The notes beneath the pieces were generated by a model. The model searched no databases. It was not told where the DNA came from and was given only the letters and a program-made list of their open reading frames with translations. A stretch of DNA of 64,000 nucleotides. It comes from Antedon mediterranea. Taxonomy: Eukaryota > Echinodermata > Crinoidea > Comatulida > Antedonidae. This document shows positions 26,060-36,482 of this stretch, one piece after another. Position 1 is the first letter of the stretch. Every line of letters begins with the position of its first letter. The position numbers were made by a program, and so were the translations under genes. Location of the stretch: NCBI RefSeq assembly GCF_964355755.1, contig NC_092671.1, positions 38,581,304 to 38,645,303 on the forward strand. The letters are read 5' to 3'.

Positions 26060-27460
26060 ATGGCAAGTCAACTTGAAACTTTAAATATTTCTCTTGCAAT
26101 TATGGAATTTGTTACTCAATGGCAGATGCAACAAAGACAAATAGATGCTAGGCTGTTACTTCTCAGACGAAGAAGAAGAAGAGTTGCTTGCCAGTTGAAA
26201 ACTATGATTGAAAAAATGTACCCACCACCACCAACTGATGAGGAAGTCGAAGAGGCAGAAACATCATCACCACAGGAGTCGAGTAAGAGAAAGTATAAGA
26301 AAAGAGCAACAAAGAAAAAACAAGTTACTCCAGAAAGTATTGATGGCATAAATCCTAAGCCAAGAGCTTGGACTTTAACAAAAGAAAATCACTGGTTTGA
26401 GAATGATGTTCCGCAATTCACAGATTTGGAATTCCTCGAGCACTTTCATGTCAGTCGGAAAACTTTTAAACTCATTTGCGACCATCTTCAAAGCGATCTC
26501 ACCAAAGCTCACACGAACATGCGGCAAGCAATCAGCGTGGAGAAGCGTGTTGCTGTAAGTTTATACATGTTGGGGAAGTCAAAAGCGTGCACCTACAGGA
26601 ACATTGCTGATTTGTTCTCCATGGGGAAGAGCACTATTGGTGGTACATTGTATGACTTCACTAAAGCAGTCTGCAAACGTCTTCTGCCATTGATCAGATT
26701 TCCCTCAGAAGAATCAATGAGCGACATTGGAAAAGGATTCAACTCTGCCGTCGGGTTTCCAGATTGCATCGGTGCACTTAACTTTATCCACATACCTCTT
26801 TTTACGCCATTAGGTTCAAGTCTACCGACGGACTACTTGAACGAAAATGGCTGGTATTCCATGATCTTGATGTGTGTGACCGATCATCAAAATCGATTTA
26901 CTTACGTTAAAAGCGGTTTCCCGGGCAAGTTGGACAATTTGGGTATATTCAAAGAAAGCAGTTTAAATCAACTCGCTACCGATGGAAAGATTGTACCAGA
27001 AAGTCAGGATGTACATTTGGTGGCGGATGTCGATATGCCATTACAAAATTGGCTTTTAACACCATTTGTGGATGATGGTAGCTTAAACGAGGTTCAGAGA
27101 CTGTATAATAAAAGACTGCATTCTGTACTTGATTTCTCACAGACAGCAATGGAGAAACTTAAAGGACGTTGGGGGTTCCTTTTAAACAAATGCAACAAGA
27201 AACTTGACAGAGCGGCAAACATCTTCATAACCTGTTGTATTTTGCATAACATATGTGAGGAACATGGCGACGGATTTCTTGACAGTTGGATGAACGAAGT
27301 GAGACTAGCCGATGCAGCAGCACCTCAACAGCCAATTGGGGTTCCGTTTGCGGACGATTGTTCAACGGATGCGTTGGTGAAACGGAATGAAGTTGCCTAC
27401 AACTTGCAGACTCTAGGAATAGTAGACATGAACATAGAGATGGAAATGAACCAGCCATAA
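26060..27460 (+). CDS. Harbinger transposase-derived nuclease-like protein, catalytic triad altered
   Basis: Intact intronless ORF of 466 residues with its own ATG. Residues ~1-100 are low complexity and very basic (RRRRRR, KRKYKKRATKKK; possible nuclear signal). At ~160-200 a helix-turn-helix-like stretch (CTYRNIADLFSMGKSTI) typical of PIF/Harbinger transposases follows. The DDE_Tnp_4-type domain spans ~230-410: GFPDCIGALNFIHI, then VADVDMPLQNWLLTPF, then FSQTAMEKLKGRWGFL. In active relatives these segments carry D (GAIDGTHI), D (GDSxYPL) and E (VVERAxGxLKxRW). Here they are N, D and Q. Cleavage activity is therefore unlikely while the fold looks kept, as in domesticated relatives such as plant ALP1. 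No terminal repeats were found around it. It is convergent with the minus-strand DNA-binding genes at 30-36 kb. Confidence 0.85.
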   Translation: MASQLETLNISLAIMEFVTQWQMQQRQIDARLLLLRRRRRRVACQLKTMIEKMYPPPPTDEEVEEAETSSPQESSKRKYKKRATKKKQVTPESIDGINPKPRAWTLTKENHWFENDVPQFTDLEFLEHFHVSRKTFKLICDHLQSDLTKAHTNMRQAISVEKRVAVSLYMLGKSKACTYRNIADLFSMGKSTIGGTLYDFTKAVCKRLLPLIRFPSEESMSDIGKGFNSAVGFPDCIGALNFIHIPLFTPLGSSLPTDYLNENGWYSMILMCVTDHQNRFTYVKSGFPGKLDNLGIFKESSLNQLATDGKIVPESQDVHLVADVDMPLQNWLLTPFVDDGSLNEVQRLYNKRLHSVLDFSQTAMEKLKGRWGFLLNKCNKKLDRAANIFITCCILHNICEEHGDGFLDSWMNEVRLADAAAPQQPIGVPFADDCSTDALVKRNEVAYNLQTLGIVDMNIEMEMNQP

Positions 27461-27668
27461 ACTGTTAATCCCAGGAAAAAATTAATCTGTTCTAAAAAAA
27501 ATGATTTGTTTTCACTTTTAATAATCAGTTTTTATTTAACAATTTTTATAAATGATTGTTAAAAAAAATTATTTTCAGTTTTGATAATCAGTTTTTATAT
27601 AATTGTGCACTAAAAATGTTGTCAAAGTGATATGCTATATTATAGTTATTTGGAAACTGTAATCCTAA

Positions 27669-27825
27669 AGCCCTGTCTACACTATCAAACTTTATGTTAC
27701 AAAAAATGTGATGTGCCCATATATGGACATGATGTCATATCACTACCATATTTAAGCATATCACTACCATATTTGGGTACATCACACTTTTTTTGTCAAA
27801 CTAGTTTGATAGTGTAGACATAGCT
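27669..27825. mobile_element. MITE family A with TAA target duplication
   Basis: Ends AGCCCTGTCTACACTATCAA and TTTGATAGTGTAGACATAGCT, flanked by TAA on both sides. Inserted 0.2 kb downstream of the Harbinger-like gene. Confidence 0.88.
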
Positions 27826-28059
27826 TAAAGTAGCAAAGGTGCGACACTTCCTGTGTCAATATTCCTTCCATATTAATCAACATATGCTATCAGGCCAATT
27901 AATGGACCTATAAATTAGATTTTATTTATATTAAATAAAATTTAAAGGTCCATGGTTGAACAGACATATTTTGTAAAATATGTTTAAAACATTTAATTTC
28001 AGTGCCATCAGAATTGCATGTTTTTAATCATCATTAAGCAAGGTACCAAAATGAATGAT

Positions 28060-28291
28060 GGTTAAAGATATATTGTCCCTCTAAAAAAAATTTTTTCTTT
28101 ATTGTTCTTGAATATGCCATTTTAATGTAACATAATAGTTAATCACTTCGACCAAAAACTGGATCAAAAAAAAAAAATAATAATTTCCCTGAAAAAAATT
28201 TAATTTAAAGCAAAATATACTCCAAACTCCAAGTCCAATTTTATTAATCTTTGATTTTAATGTTTTTGGGGGACAATACATTTTTAACATT
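28060..28291. mobile_element. MITE family C
   Basis: Inverted ends TTAAAGATATATTGTCCC and GGGGGACAATACATTTTTAA around an AT-rich interior with TATGCCATTTTAATG and TTTATTAATCTTTGATTTT. Confidence 0.75.
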
Positions 28292-28595
28292 TCAGACATG
28301 AAACTTATTTTTTGTTTATTTGGCCTAAAATGCTGCAATTGTGATGCATTATGCAAACAAATGTAACGACCCATTACAAAAATAATATTTATCAAGCTTA
28401 TGTATTTACACGCTTATTGTACAAACAAGTACAGTATTTCTTGTTTATTCAATGTAAATAAAAAAAAGTTACGGAAATATTGTGTTTAATTTTATTTTGT
28501 ACAAACTATACAGTATCAACAATGATAAAATAATAAATAAAACCCTTTTACAATTAATATTTTGACTTGGATTAAGTTTGGAAACGTGACTTCTC

Positions 28596-28905
28596 TAAGA
28601 TAAGATAAGATAAGATAACTTTTATTGATCCTCAAAAAGGAAATTCATTGCTCGTCATAATAACAAAGACACAATACAAATATAGCATAAAACCATTCAT
28701 ATAAAAACATCTAAAAAATACAAAATAATATTATCTTCTTGACTTCCTGTTGTACTGGATGATACCGGAGGGAATAAAGGATTTGGCATATCGATTTGTT
28801 TTCACACTGAGGAGCCTCAATCTACCACTTGGATTAAGTTGGTCTATGATTACTTTGTGGAGAGGATGAGAGGCATCCGACTCAATGCGTTAAGCAGGGG
28901 ACATG
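28596..28905 (-). mobile_element. LINE 3' relic with (TTATC)n tail
   Basis: On the minus strand the frame ends with GRLRLLSVKTNRYAKSFIP, the extreme C terminus typical of L2/CR1-like ORF2 proteins, then a stop and a short AT-rich 3' UTR. It terminates in four tandem GATAA units (TTATC on the element strand). Confidence 0.7.
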
Positions 28906-29826
28906 GGTCTAGGTAGGTAGGATCTGTGGGTAAGGGTGTGGAAGTAGGTAGAAGATGGGGTGTTAGGTGGGTAGGTCATGAAAATGTATAATTTATACAA
29001 TTTAAACCAAAATCACTGAATAATTTTCAGTTACAGTGCTCACATGATGAAATTAATAATTCTATATTTACACATGCGAATGTTATTTTAATGGCTGGTT
29101 GCGCGCAGATCATTTAATTATATGTAAAATTAAATATTGATATTTAAAATTCTAAATAGATTCTCATGAATCTTTTGTTGAAATTTAATAATTGTTATTA
29201 TTCTCGACATACTACTATATCTATAAATATAGATAAATTTTGAAAACTTTGACAGAATATTCAAAATAAATAATTATTATTTTGACAATAAATAAAAAAT
29301 CATGTTTTTAAATGGATTTACAACAGAGAAAATCATAGTTGCATTGAATTGAATATCATGTAATAATATAAAAATAAATCAAAGATGCTTAAATTAATAA
29401 TACCGATCACGGCCGTTGGTTGGTAAGGTTTCAACCTGACCATTTTTTCACAGAGGCGTTTGACAACCCAGCGGCTTGAATAGAGATTGTTCCCTTTTCT
29501 TGCGAAAACCGGACCACTTTATTTCTCGTGGCTACATCACTGCTGATTGATGGTTGACATGCTTGCTTACCAATTACAGAGTTCATTGGTTCATATCCAG
29601 TCCCAAGATTTTTATGATGGTGGGAAAATTCAGCACCTATCTAAGCCTCATATGAGACTACATGTGTTAGAAAAAGATGGGTTTGCCAATCAATTCATTC
29701 ATTTATTTAACCTAATATTTATAGAATGTGATCCTAAACTGATAATCAAGGGGCCCTCATATAAAAAAAAAAAATAAAATATTAAAATACATTTGATTGT
29801 TTCCAAATGAAAGCTATAATTTGTTT
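28906..29826. other. AT-rich spacer, no gene seen
   Basis: Includes a GTAGGTAGG-like short repeat near 28910-28980. No coding, RNA or transposon structure that I can support. Confidence 0.5.
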
Positions 29827-31097
29827 TTAAAACGTTGGCTGTTGTTGGCACATTTGTCCTACAACCTGCGCCATCATCCCAAGCATGTTTTGAAAAAACT
29901 GGTGTTCGTTCTCGGCCCGCCGCCTGTCAATCTCCATCCGCTTACAGTCTATTTCCAACGCTTGCATTTGATTTTCTACTATTTTTTTTAACGAATCCTT
30001 TATTATTTCAATGTTATTATTGTCATTTTCTTTCCGTATTTCTGGACCTGGTGCAGTTGTTGGTTGTTGTTGATGATTTTGGCTTCTCGCATTTGAATTT
30101 GGTTGTTGAGAGGGTGGGGCAAACTCACTTTGCAATTGAGGTGTATCAGTTGATCTAAAAAAGAGAAACAAAAATCTTTTTTATATTTATTTTATTTTAT
30201 TTCAACTATTATAGGATGCCTTCAAAATATTTAGATATAAATATATACATAAAAACAATAGGAAACATACAAGAAATGGCAAAATTAAATAGCTTTAATA
30301 AAGAACTTTAGATCTAAAAATTGACAAACTGTCAAAAAAAATATTGATAGTAAAGCATGGATAATCTTTGAATAAAAGCATTTTAAGTTTAAAAAGATGA
30401 ATATCCAGTTCCAATTATTTTCAAAAATATTGATGCACTGATTAAAAAACAGTACTTGCCCTTCTAACTTTCTCTTTTTACTCTTTCTTGGTGTGATGCT
30501 CATTCTTGCCATAAATGACTGCGCCCATTTTTCTGTTAAATCAATATTTCCTCCATTTTCCCGCATGACAGAAGAATCGTGTTGTTCTACCATTCCACGG
30601 GCTGCTCCAAGAACAATTCTTCGGGTGATGGGTACTCCGTTTGTCTGAAGTCTTCGTATATAGTCTTGAATACGTTGATCAAGCTCGCTACCAAGGAGAG
30701 GGGGTCTTCCTCGGTTACCAATCGGTAAGTTTGTAATTGTATCTCCGTCTTTGCAAACAGCTAATTGCTTTTGGTACGCTTCTTTAAAAGCTCTCACTGT
30801 ACTTTCATTCATTTTCTTTCCAAGTTCAGAACTAAATTTCCTGCAGGCGCTTGTGATGCCGTGGTCTGTAGCGTGCTGCCCGATACGAGCTCTAATTTCT
30901 GGATTATAAATAACATACGGCCCACGCTTTTTCTTTCCCTTGCTCCGATGAATGATCTTATTGACGGCTGCATTTGCAGCTCGCATTTCTGCAGCCCGTT
31001 CCTCAGAATCCTCGTCCTCTGGGTCTGGCAGGTCAGAGTTCAGTACTTCGTCATCAGGACCTGCCTCTCCATTTTCGAGAAAATATGGAAGGGACAT
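29827..31097 (-). CDS. Pogo/CENP-B-like DNA-binding protein with C-terminal coil exon
   Basis: Main exon starts at the ATG at 31097: an acidic leader (DPEDEDSEERAAE), a basic segment (KGKKKRGPYVIY), then a pogo-type region with ITSACRKFSSELGKKMNEST, RGRPPLLGSELDQRIQDYIRRL, GVPITRRIVLGAARGMV and LTEKWAQSFMARM, as at the N terminus of pogo/jerky-like transposases. No DDE domain follows. A second exon, 30154-29827, encodes a Gln-rich linker and a coil (KRMEIDRRRAENEHQFFQ) ending in a stop. A donor at 30469 (AAA|GTTAGA) joins it in phase, giving 318 residues, but that donor is weak. A rival donor at 30456 is out of phase with this exon. The coil exon may instead belong to a neighbouring trihelix gene. 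Each exon is credible; their linkage is inference. Confidence 0.55.
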
Positions 31098-32447
31098 ATT
31101 TACCTACAAATAAATCCTTTCCTCAAACAGAATAAAACCTAAAAATAAATTATATAATAATATGTAAATAATAAATAGGGGAGAGATGTTTATATTCATT
31201 ATTATTTTTTAACAACTGGTGTCCAGGGAAAGATTTAAAGTTCATACATCCTATTTTTACTGTATTAAAAAAAAATATAGTACAGTATAATATGATCATA
31301 GTTTTTAAGGTAGTTTAACTAATAAGGTCACACGGAAATATTGACCTCTCACACCACAAATATTTGTATGCTCTGAATGAATAATGAAGTTTGTTCTTCA
31401 AGGAGACCTCTGTCTGTGTGCCAGTCTCTGGCAGCCGCCTTACTTAGCCTATGGAGGTATAAAAATAGATACCTCCATGCTTAGCCAGGTTTGAGTAGCT
31501 AGGCTATAATACGTAATACAATTGGCCTAACTAAGGCATTACGACAAGGTTAGACATGATCATACACAAATATATCTCTTGCTCACAGCAGAATCGATGA
31601 TTATTTATTTCAAGAAGAAATCACATCTCTTACTTTGGTTGAGTAAGCAGGGATTCTCAAAACAACAATTTAAAGTACTGTACGTGTTCTGATGTTGTGA
31701 GCTGCAGCTATTCTGGGTTATTTATTTTCTTATGAGCGCCCTCTCTGGAATGATCTCTGATTAATTATTGTTGGTGGTAATATAAGTTGCTCCTCACAGC
31801 ATACAAACATTTGTCGGCAATGGATGAATTGGATGCAATAGCACATTGTTTTATAGAGTTGTGAAAAGCACTTTTCCACACGATTATGGTGCAAATATTT
31901 ATCAGTAAAATACTTAAATATCTGGAATGTTGCATCGATTTGATGACCGCATTAAACATTAATGTTCAGTGACTGTTACAACACAATAAACACTTCAATA
32001 AAGAAAGACTGAGTTTGTTAATTCATTAATAAAACTTTATTTGATTGAGTTTGAAAATATGATTGATTAAAGCATGCTTCAATTTGAAAAATGAAGTAAT
32101 GTTTTAGTTAGCACGATGCTACACAAAAATTAAAAATGCATTGCTATGTACAAGTAACCAGGAAGGTTGTATACCTCCCCTCCCTGGTACAACCCTACAG
32201 TAGATTGTAGCTTAGTCGTCACTTGGGTAAAACCATTCGTATTATTACTTAAATTACATGTATTATTACAGTATTTTGAGCATATTATATAAATTTTATA
32301 CAGTATTAATTGCATCCGAGTAATGTTTTATTTACATGGCTATTATTATCGCAATGATATGCTACCTAAAGTGTTATATAAACTCAGTTCATGCAAAATT
32401 ATTGTTGTTCTATTGGGAGAAAAAATATACAGTGTCATGAAAAATGA
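31098..32447. other. Spacer between DNA-binding genes
   Basis: No gene recognised. A hairpin of ATGGAGGTAT and ATACCTCCAT lies at about 31450-31479. Confidence 0.5.
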
Positions 32448-35400
32448 TCAGAGTAGGCCTACAGAGTTCTGTTGGGTCATGTGACCAATAATCTGCGACA
32501 TCATTGTCAGCATTCCGTGGAAGAATTGTCGTTCAGAATCTATGCGTTGTTTTTCTAATGCAACACTTTGTCTTTCAAGATCAACCATAGTCTCAAATAG
32601 ATCGGTGAGTTTTTCTTTTTGCTTATTAGCTTCGTTACTTTCCGCCAATTTTCGTTTTCTTGGGTTACACGACTTCCTCTTATTGACTTCTTGAACATCT
32701 GGCAGTGGTTTCTGTTGTTGGACTTCTGCTGCGGGCAAGTATTCGTTAGTGGTGACGTCGTCAATATTAGTTTCAACACCATTACTGTTGCAAGTGTCTT
32801 CAGGTGTTGGACTTAGTTGGTTGTTGGTTGGACTACCATTCTCAAGTCCACTGAAAATAAAAATATAAATCTATTTTATTATTAGGTTTGGCATCCAGAA
32901 AGTACAACAAATGAACTTCTCAAACTTTTAAATCATAACCTAAGCTAAGGAGTTTAATACAAATAGGTGGAAATTCACTTTTGGTAAAGTCTACTGTATA
33001 GAGTATCACGGTGTGACATCACAACGATAGAGGGCGCTGCATGGTTGCTAGCCAACCAAAAAATGTGTTCAACGCTACTATGTTGATAAACTGTAAAGAT
33101 TTGTATTTCTATCAAATTATGTATCTGAATAAATAGATTTATTAAAAAACAAATATTTAGTGATCTTTTGAAATTTTAGTTTGTTTTTATTGAAAATTAC
33201 TAAGTTTTAAAATGACTATTCTAAACTATTGCTGACCTTGGAGTCAGGTTGAACACATTTTTGGTTGGCAGCGCCACCTACCGTCGTGACGTCAGCATCG
33301 CGATACTCTATACTGTATTTGTTAGGATACGGTTTTCAGGAAATGATTTGGCATGTCAGTCACTTTATATGGATTTAAGCGGGGGATAAACAGGCTTTAG
33401 TGGCCCCCACCCACAAAATTTAAGACAGGTTTTTAAAAAATAAAATAATGACTACTTTTATTTTAATGCAACCAGACGTATCATTTTTATCATTTATGAT
33501 TGTGACATTGTCACTTAATTGCGTCAAAAACATATTTTTTTGCCTTTAGTTAAAGGAGCTTTTTTTTTGTATAGATTTAAAGCAATCATAATAATAATAA
33601 TAAACAGTATTTATATAGCGCCTAATAGATCACTGACCCCTCTAGGTGCTTTACATAGGACCTTAACTAATGGTAATAAACTATCCCCCGCCGGACACCA
33701 TTCCAGTATTTCTTAGTCGAGGTTTCGGGGATATGAAATCATGAGAAATCAGGAGAAATAGTTGGAAAAGCGGACAACTTCTTATCAGGAATAAATCGGA
33801 AAGTCTGTAAGTATCCCACTTAAGTTCCTTGTCACCCAAAATAAAGATTTTAGGACATCAAATTTGCGATAAACAACATCATCAAAGGACCTTTTAAAGA
33901 TGATTTCAGCAGCATCCAGTAAACTCTCATCTTCCAAATCTTGATGAGAACAAAAACTTGACATCGAGTCCAAAACATTTGCATTTCGAGTTGACGGATG
34001 AGATTCCAATACCGCTTCAACCTCGGGGAAATAATCACGAGCATTTCTATCCGTCATCGGTGCATCATCGCTCTTTAACGCTTTCTTATGTTTAAAGTAA
34101 GCTGTCTTAACATTTGCCATTTTGCTTTTGTAATCCGCTCCTGTCCGGTTCTTATACCCCAATGCTTTCATTTTTTCTGCTATTCCTTCCCAGATACTAT
34201 GATGGCAAAATGTTGACTCAAATTTTTCTTGGAATTCATCCAATCCCCATATTCTTATCAGAGTTTGTACTTCATCTCTGTGGAATATCTTCCTTCTTTG
34301 TTTTTCATGCTCTTCCGTTGCTTTTGTATTTTCCAATTCTAGGCTTGATGTCATTTCTTCTTGCTCAGCCATGATGAAAGGTATTAAAATGACTCCTATT
34401 GTCTGTCTACATTAAGTTGTGTAGCAGAACTGATGTTATGTTAAGAAAATAGTGGAAATGATATAGGTTGAATATAAATATACACCAAACTAGAGAGAGG
34501 ACCAACCGACTTCGCACCACTAGCAGAGGTTATTTTCCTCGCCGTACTATTTCATTGAAAGTTTAAAAAACAAAAAGGGCAAGGCCTAGCCTTGGCTAGT
34601 TAAACAAGCTATTTAAGTTAAATACAATACAGTATTATCATTCCTATCTAGACGAGCTTACACACAATTCCTAGTCCTAGATTATTATTGTAAAACCCTT
34701 TAGTAAAAATGTCAAAAAAAAAGGTAACAAGGATACAAATAAAAATGTTTCAAGAACGTCAGATTCTTTCATCCCATTCATGCATGCAGCAACAGCTCCT
34801 CACCACTCAGAGCTAGCTGCTCAAGAAAACATTTATAGCGCCACCACCCGGCGAAAAAATATTCACACGTACACTTGTACTTTTCTCTCTACACATTATC
34901 TCGACTCTTGTTACACTTTCAAACTAGTTTGACAAAAAAGTGTGACGTGCCCAAATATGGCAGTTGATATGCTTAAATATGGTGGCGATATGACATCATC
35001 ATGTCCATATATGGGCACATCACCTTTTGTTGTAACATAAAGCTGATAGTGTAGTGTAGACAGCTGGTACGGGGGGGGGGGGGGAGAGTGTGGGCTAAGT
35101 TTGGGATGGGAGGAGGAGGAAGAGTTGGTGCTAGACTGAAGCCGGGACTGAAGTGAAGTAGTAACGTTTAATTAAAAATAGATAATCAATAGTTTATATA
35201 AAGTCCTTGTACCACCTGAAAGAAAAAAGTACGCATACTTACTGTTCAGTGTTTTCCGATGTTTTTTTCTTTTTAATAAGCGGAATGGGAAACTTTTGTT
35301 CTTCGTCTATGTATAAAGCAAATCCGTTGTAGAAACTATCATGGGACGCGTCATTGACGGAAAACGCACATGTGTCTGGTCGCGAAAAAATGTCGTGCAT

Positions 35401-35697
35401 CTTTGTCCAGTACGTCCAATTTGGCGTTGCACCAGTAGACAGGAACTCCTTTTTGTATTTAAAGTAATGTGCTTTGAGATTTAACACACGTCTTTTTAAC
35501 TCGATGTCTGGTCGGTTGTATCCTCGGCTTACCATTCTATAACCAATGTCACTCCATATTTTATTGTGACGAGTTGACCTAAGAAATTGGTTTTGAATTT
35601 CTGCAGCTCCCCAGATATTTATAAGAACTTTTGATTCTTCGATACCAAAGTTTTTAGCTCTTCTATAGAGCTGCTGATCGCTAAAAATCGAGCTCAT
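32448..35697 (-). CDS. Trihelix/Myb-SANT-like DNA-binding protein 1 (two exons)
   Basis: Exon 1 (35697-35243) begins MSSIFSDQQ and carries a Myb/SANT-like trihelix domain. Its aromatic positions are IEESKVLINIWG, HNKIWSDIGYRMVSRGY and LKAHYFKYKKEF. It ends on a strong donor (CA|GTAAGT, phase 2). Exon 2 (32850-32448) follows a TTTTCAG acceptor in matching phase. It encodes a Ser/Thr/Pro/Gln-rich linker, a basic patch (RKSCNPRKRKLAES) and a C-terminal coil (LERQSVALEKQRIDSERQFF) ending at a stop. Joined length is 858 nt, 285 residues. Its architecture matches the Myb-like partner protein of Harbinger transposons. Its 2.4-kb intron contains a second trihelix ORF on the same strand. Nuclear DNA-binding role inferred. 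Confidence 0.7.
33586..33690 (+). repeat. Dispersed ATATAGCGCC-type repeat fragment
   Basis: AATAATAATAAACAGTATTT then ATATAGCGCCTAATAGA and GGTGCTTTACATAGG. This resembles an interspersed repeat common in marine invertebrate genomes. Ends are not defined. Confidence 0.45.
33785..34372 (-). CDS. Trihelix/Myb-SANT-like DNA-binding protein 2
   Basis: ORF of 195 residues from an ATG at 34372. After an acidic/basic leader there is a trihelix domain: FHRDEVQTLIRIWG, IWEGIAEKMKALGYKNRTG and KMANVKTAYFKHKKAL. A second conserved segment follows (DAAEIIFKRSFDDVVYRKF). It parallels exon 1 of the flanking gene (LIxIWG, IWxxI, KxxYFKxKK) but is clearly diverged. It lies inside that gene's intron on the same strand, so it could be an alternative first exon or a separate gene. 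No phase-2 donor was found near its end that would join it to either coil exon, so I treat it as a single-exon gene ending at the stop. Confidence 0.65.
   Translation of the reverse strand: MAEQEEMTSSLELENTKATEEHEKQRRKIFHRDEVQTLIRIWGLDEFQEKFESTFCHHSIWEGIAEKMKALGYKNRTGADYKSKMANVKTAYFKHKKALKSDDAPMTDRNARDYFPEVEAVLESHPSTRNANVLDSMSSFCSHQDLEDESLLDAAEIIFKRSFDDVVYRKFDVLKSLFWVTRNLSGILTDFPIYS
34903..35064. mobile_element. MITE family A, degraded copy
   Basis: Family core words (GCCCAAATATGG, ATGTCCATATATGGGCACAT) and part of both ends (CAAACTAGTTTGACA; GATAGTGTAGTGTAGACAGCT) are present, but the outermost bases are changed. It lies in the trihelix 1 intron. Confidence 0.75.
35071..35084 (+). repeat. 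Poly(G) tract, 14 nt
   Basis: G run directly after the MITE at 34903-35064. Confidence 0.95.
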
Positions 35698-36480
35698 TTT
35701 ATTTTGTACCCTTGTTGTCTCGCTTTAATAGACAATTAATAGTGCGTTATTTTTTGGAGGTTTGAAGTATGAATATTATTGGATACATCCATAAAGATTG
35801 TTATCAGCCCATTGTGTATAATCGTTTATCTAACTCATTATAAATAATGATACCAAATGGTCGTATACTTTAAGGCTTATCTTTAATTACACTTCTGGTA
35901 ATGTGCATTACTGAGGTCACGAGGTTTAAATACGCGCACTGTGTCCACAGAGAAGTTGTTAAACTGCCATAAATCTGTAGCGGCAGCTACTAATGTTTTT
36001 CCACTTCAAGCCTACTTTGACCAAAGTTCACGGCTTAAGTCATGTGGTTAATTAGGCCTATATTAATTATCGAATGAACGGCCTCTTTCATCAACTGATT
36101 GCAGAATCTAGGGTCAGGTCAAGCGGATGTGCCGTCGTAGGGACTTTGAAGCCCGAATGAGAGCGAAGGCTATTCTGTTTGGCCGACATTATTTTCAGTG
36201 TTGATGATACAGACCACATTAAAATAACTATAAAAACATGTTTATTTGTAAACTTTTGAATGAAATGAGGTTTTATATCAACAAGGTTTATGGAGAGTTT
36301 ATATATACAGCATTTAAAACATTAATCGTTGTCCCTTTACTTACAAGTGTTAATATCAATGGCGCCGAATGTGGCTTCTGATTGGTCAGTTGTTTGTTGT
36401 ACGATTAAACGCGTTACGCGATGACGTCACAAGTGTCAACGTAAAAACAGAAAACGCATGAGAAAAGATAATATTTTCAT
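35698..36480. other. Spacer between trihelix 1 and the hnRNP 3' end
   Basis: Presumably holds the trihelix 1 promoter. No other feature recognised. Confidence 0.5.
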
Positions 36481-36482
36481 AG

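Noticed and set aside
33785-34372. Trihelix 2 spliced to a coil exon
   Set aside because: No donor in the needed phase near its end; kept as a single-exon ORF.
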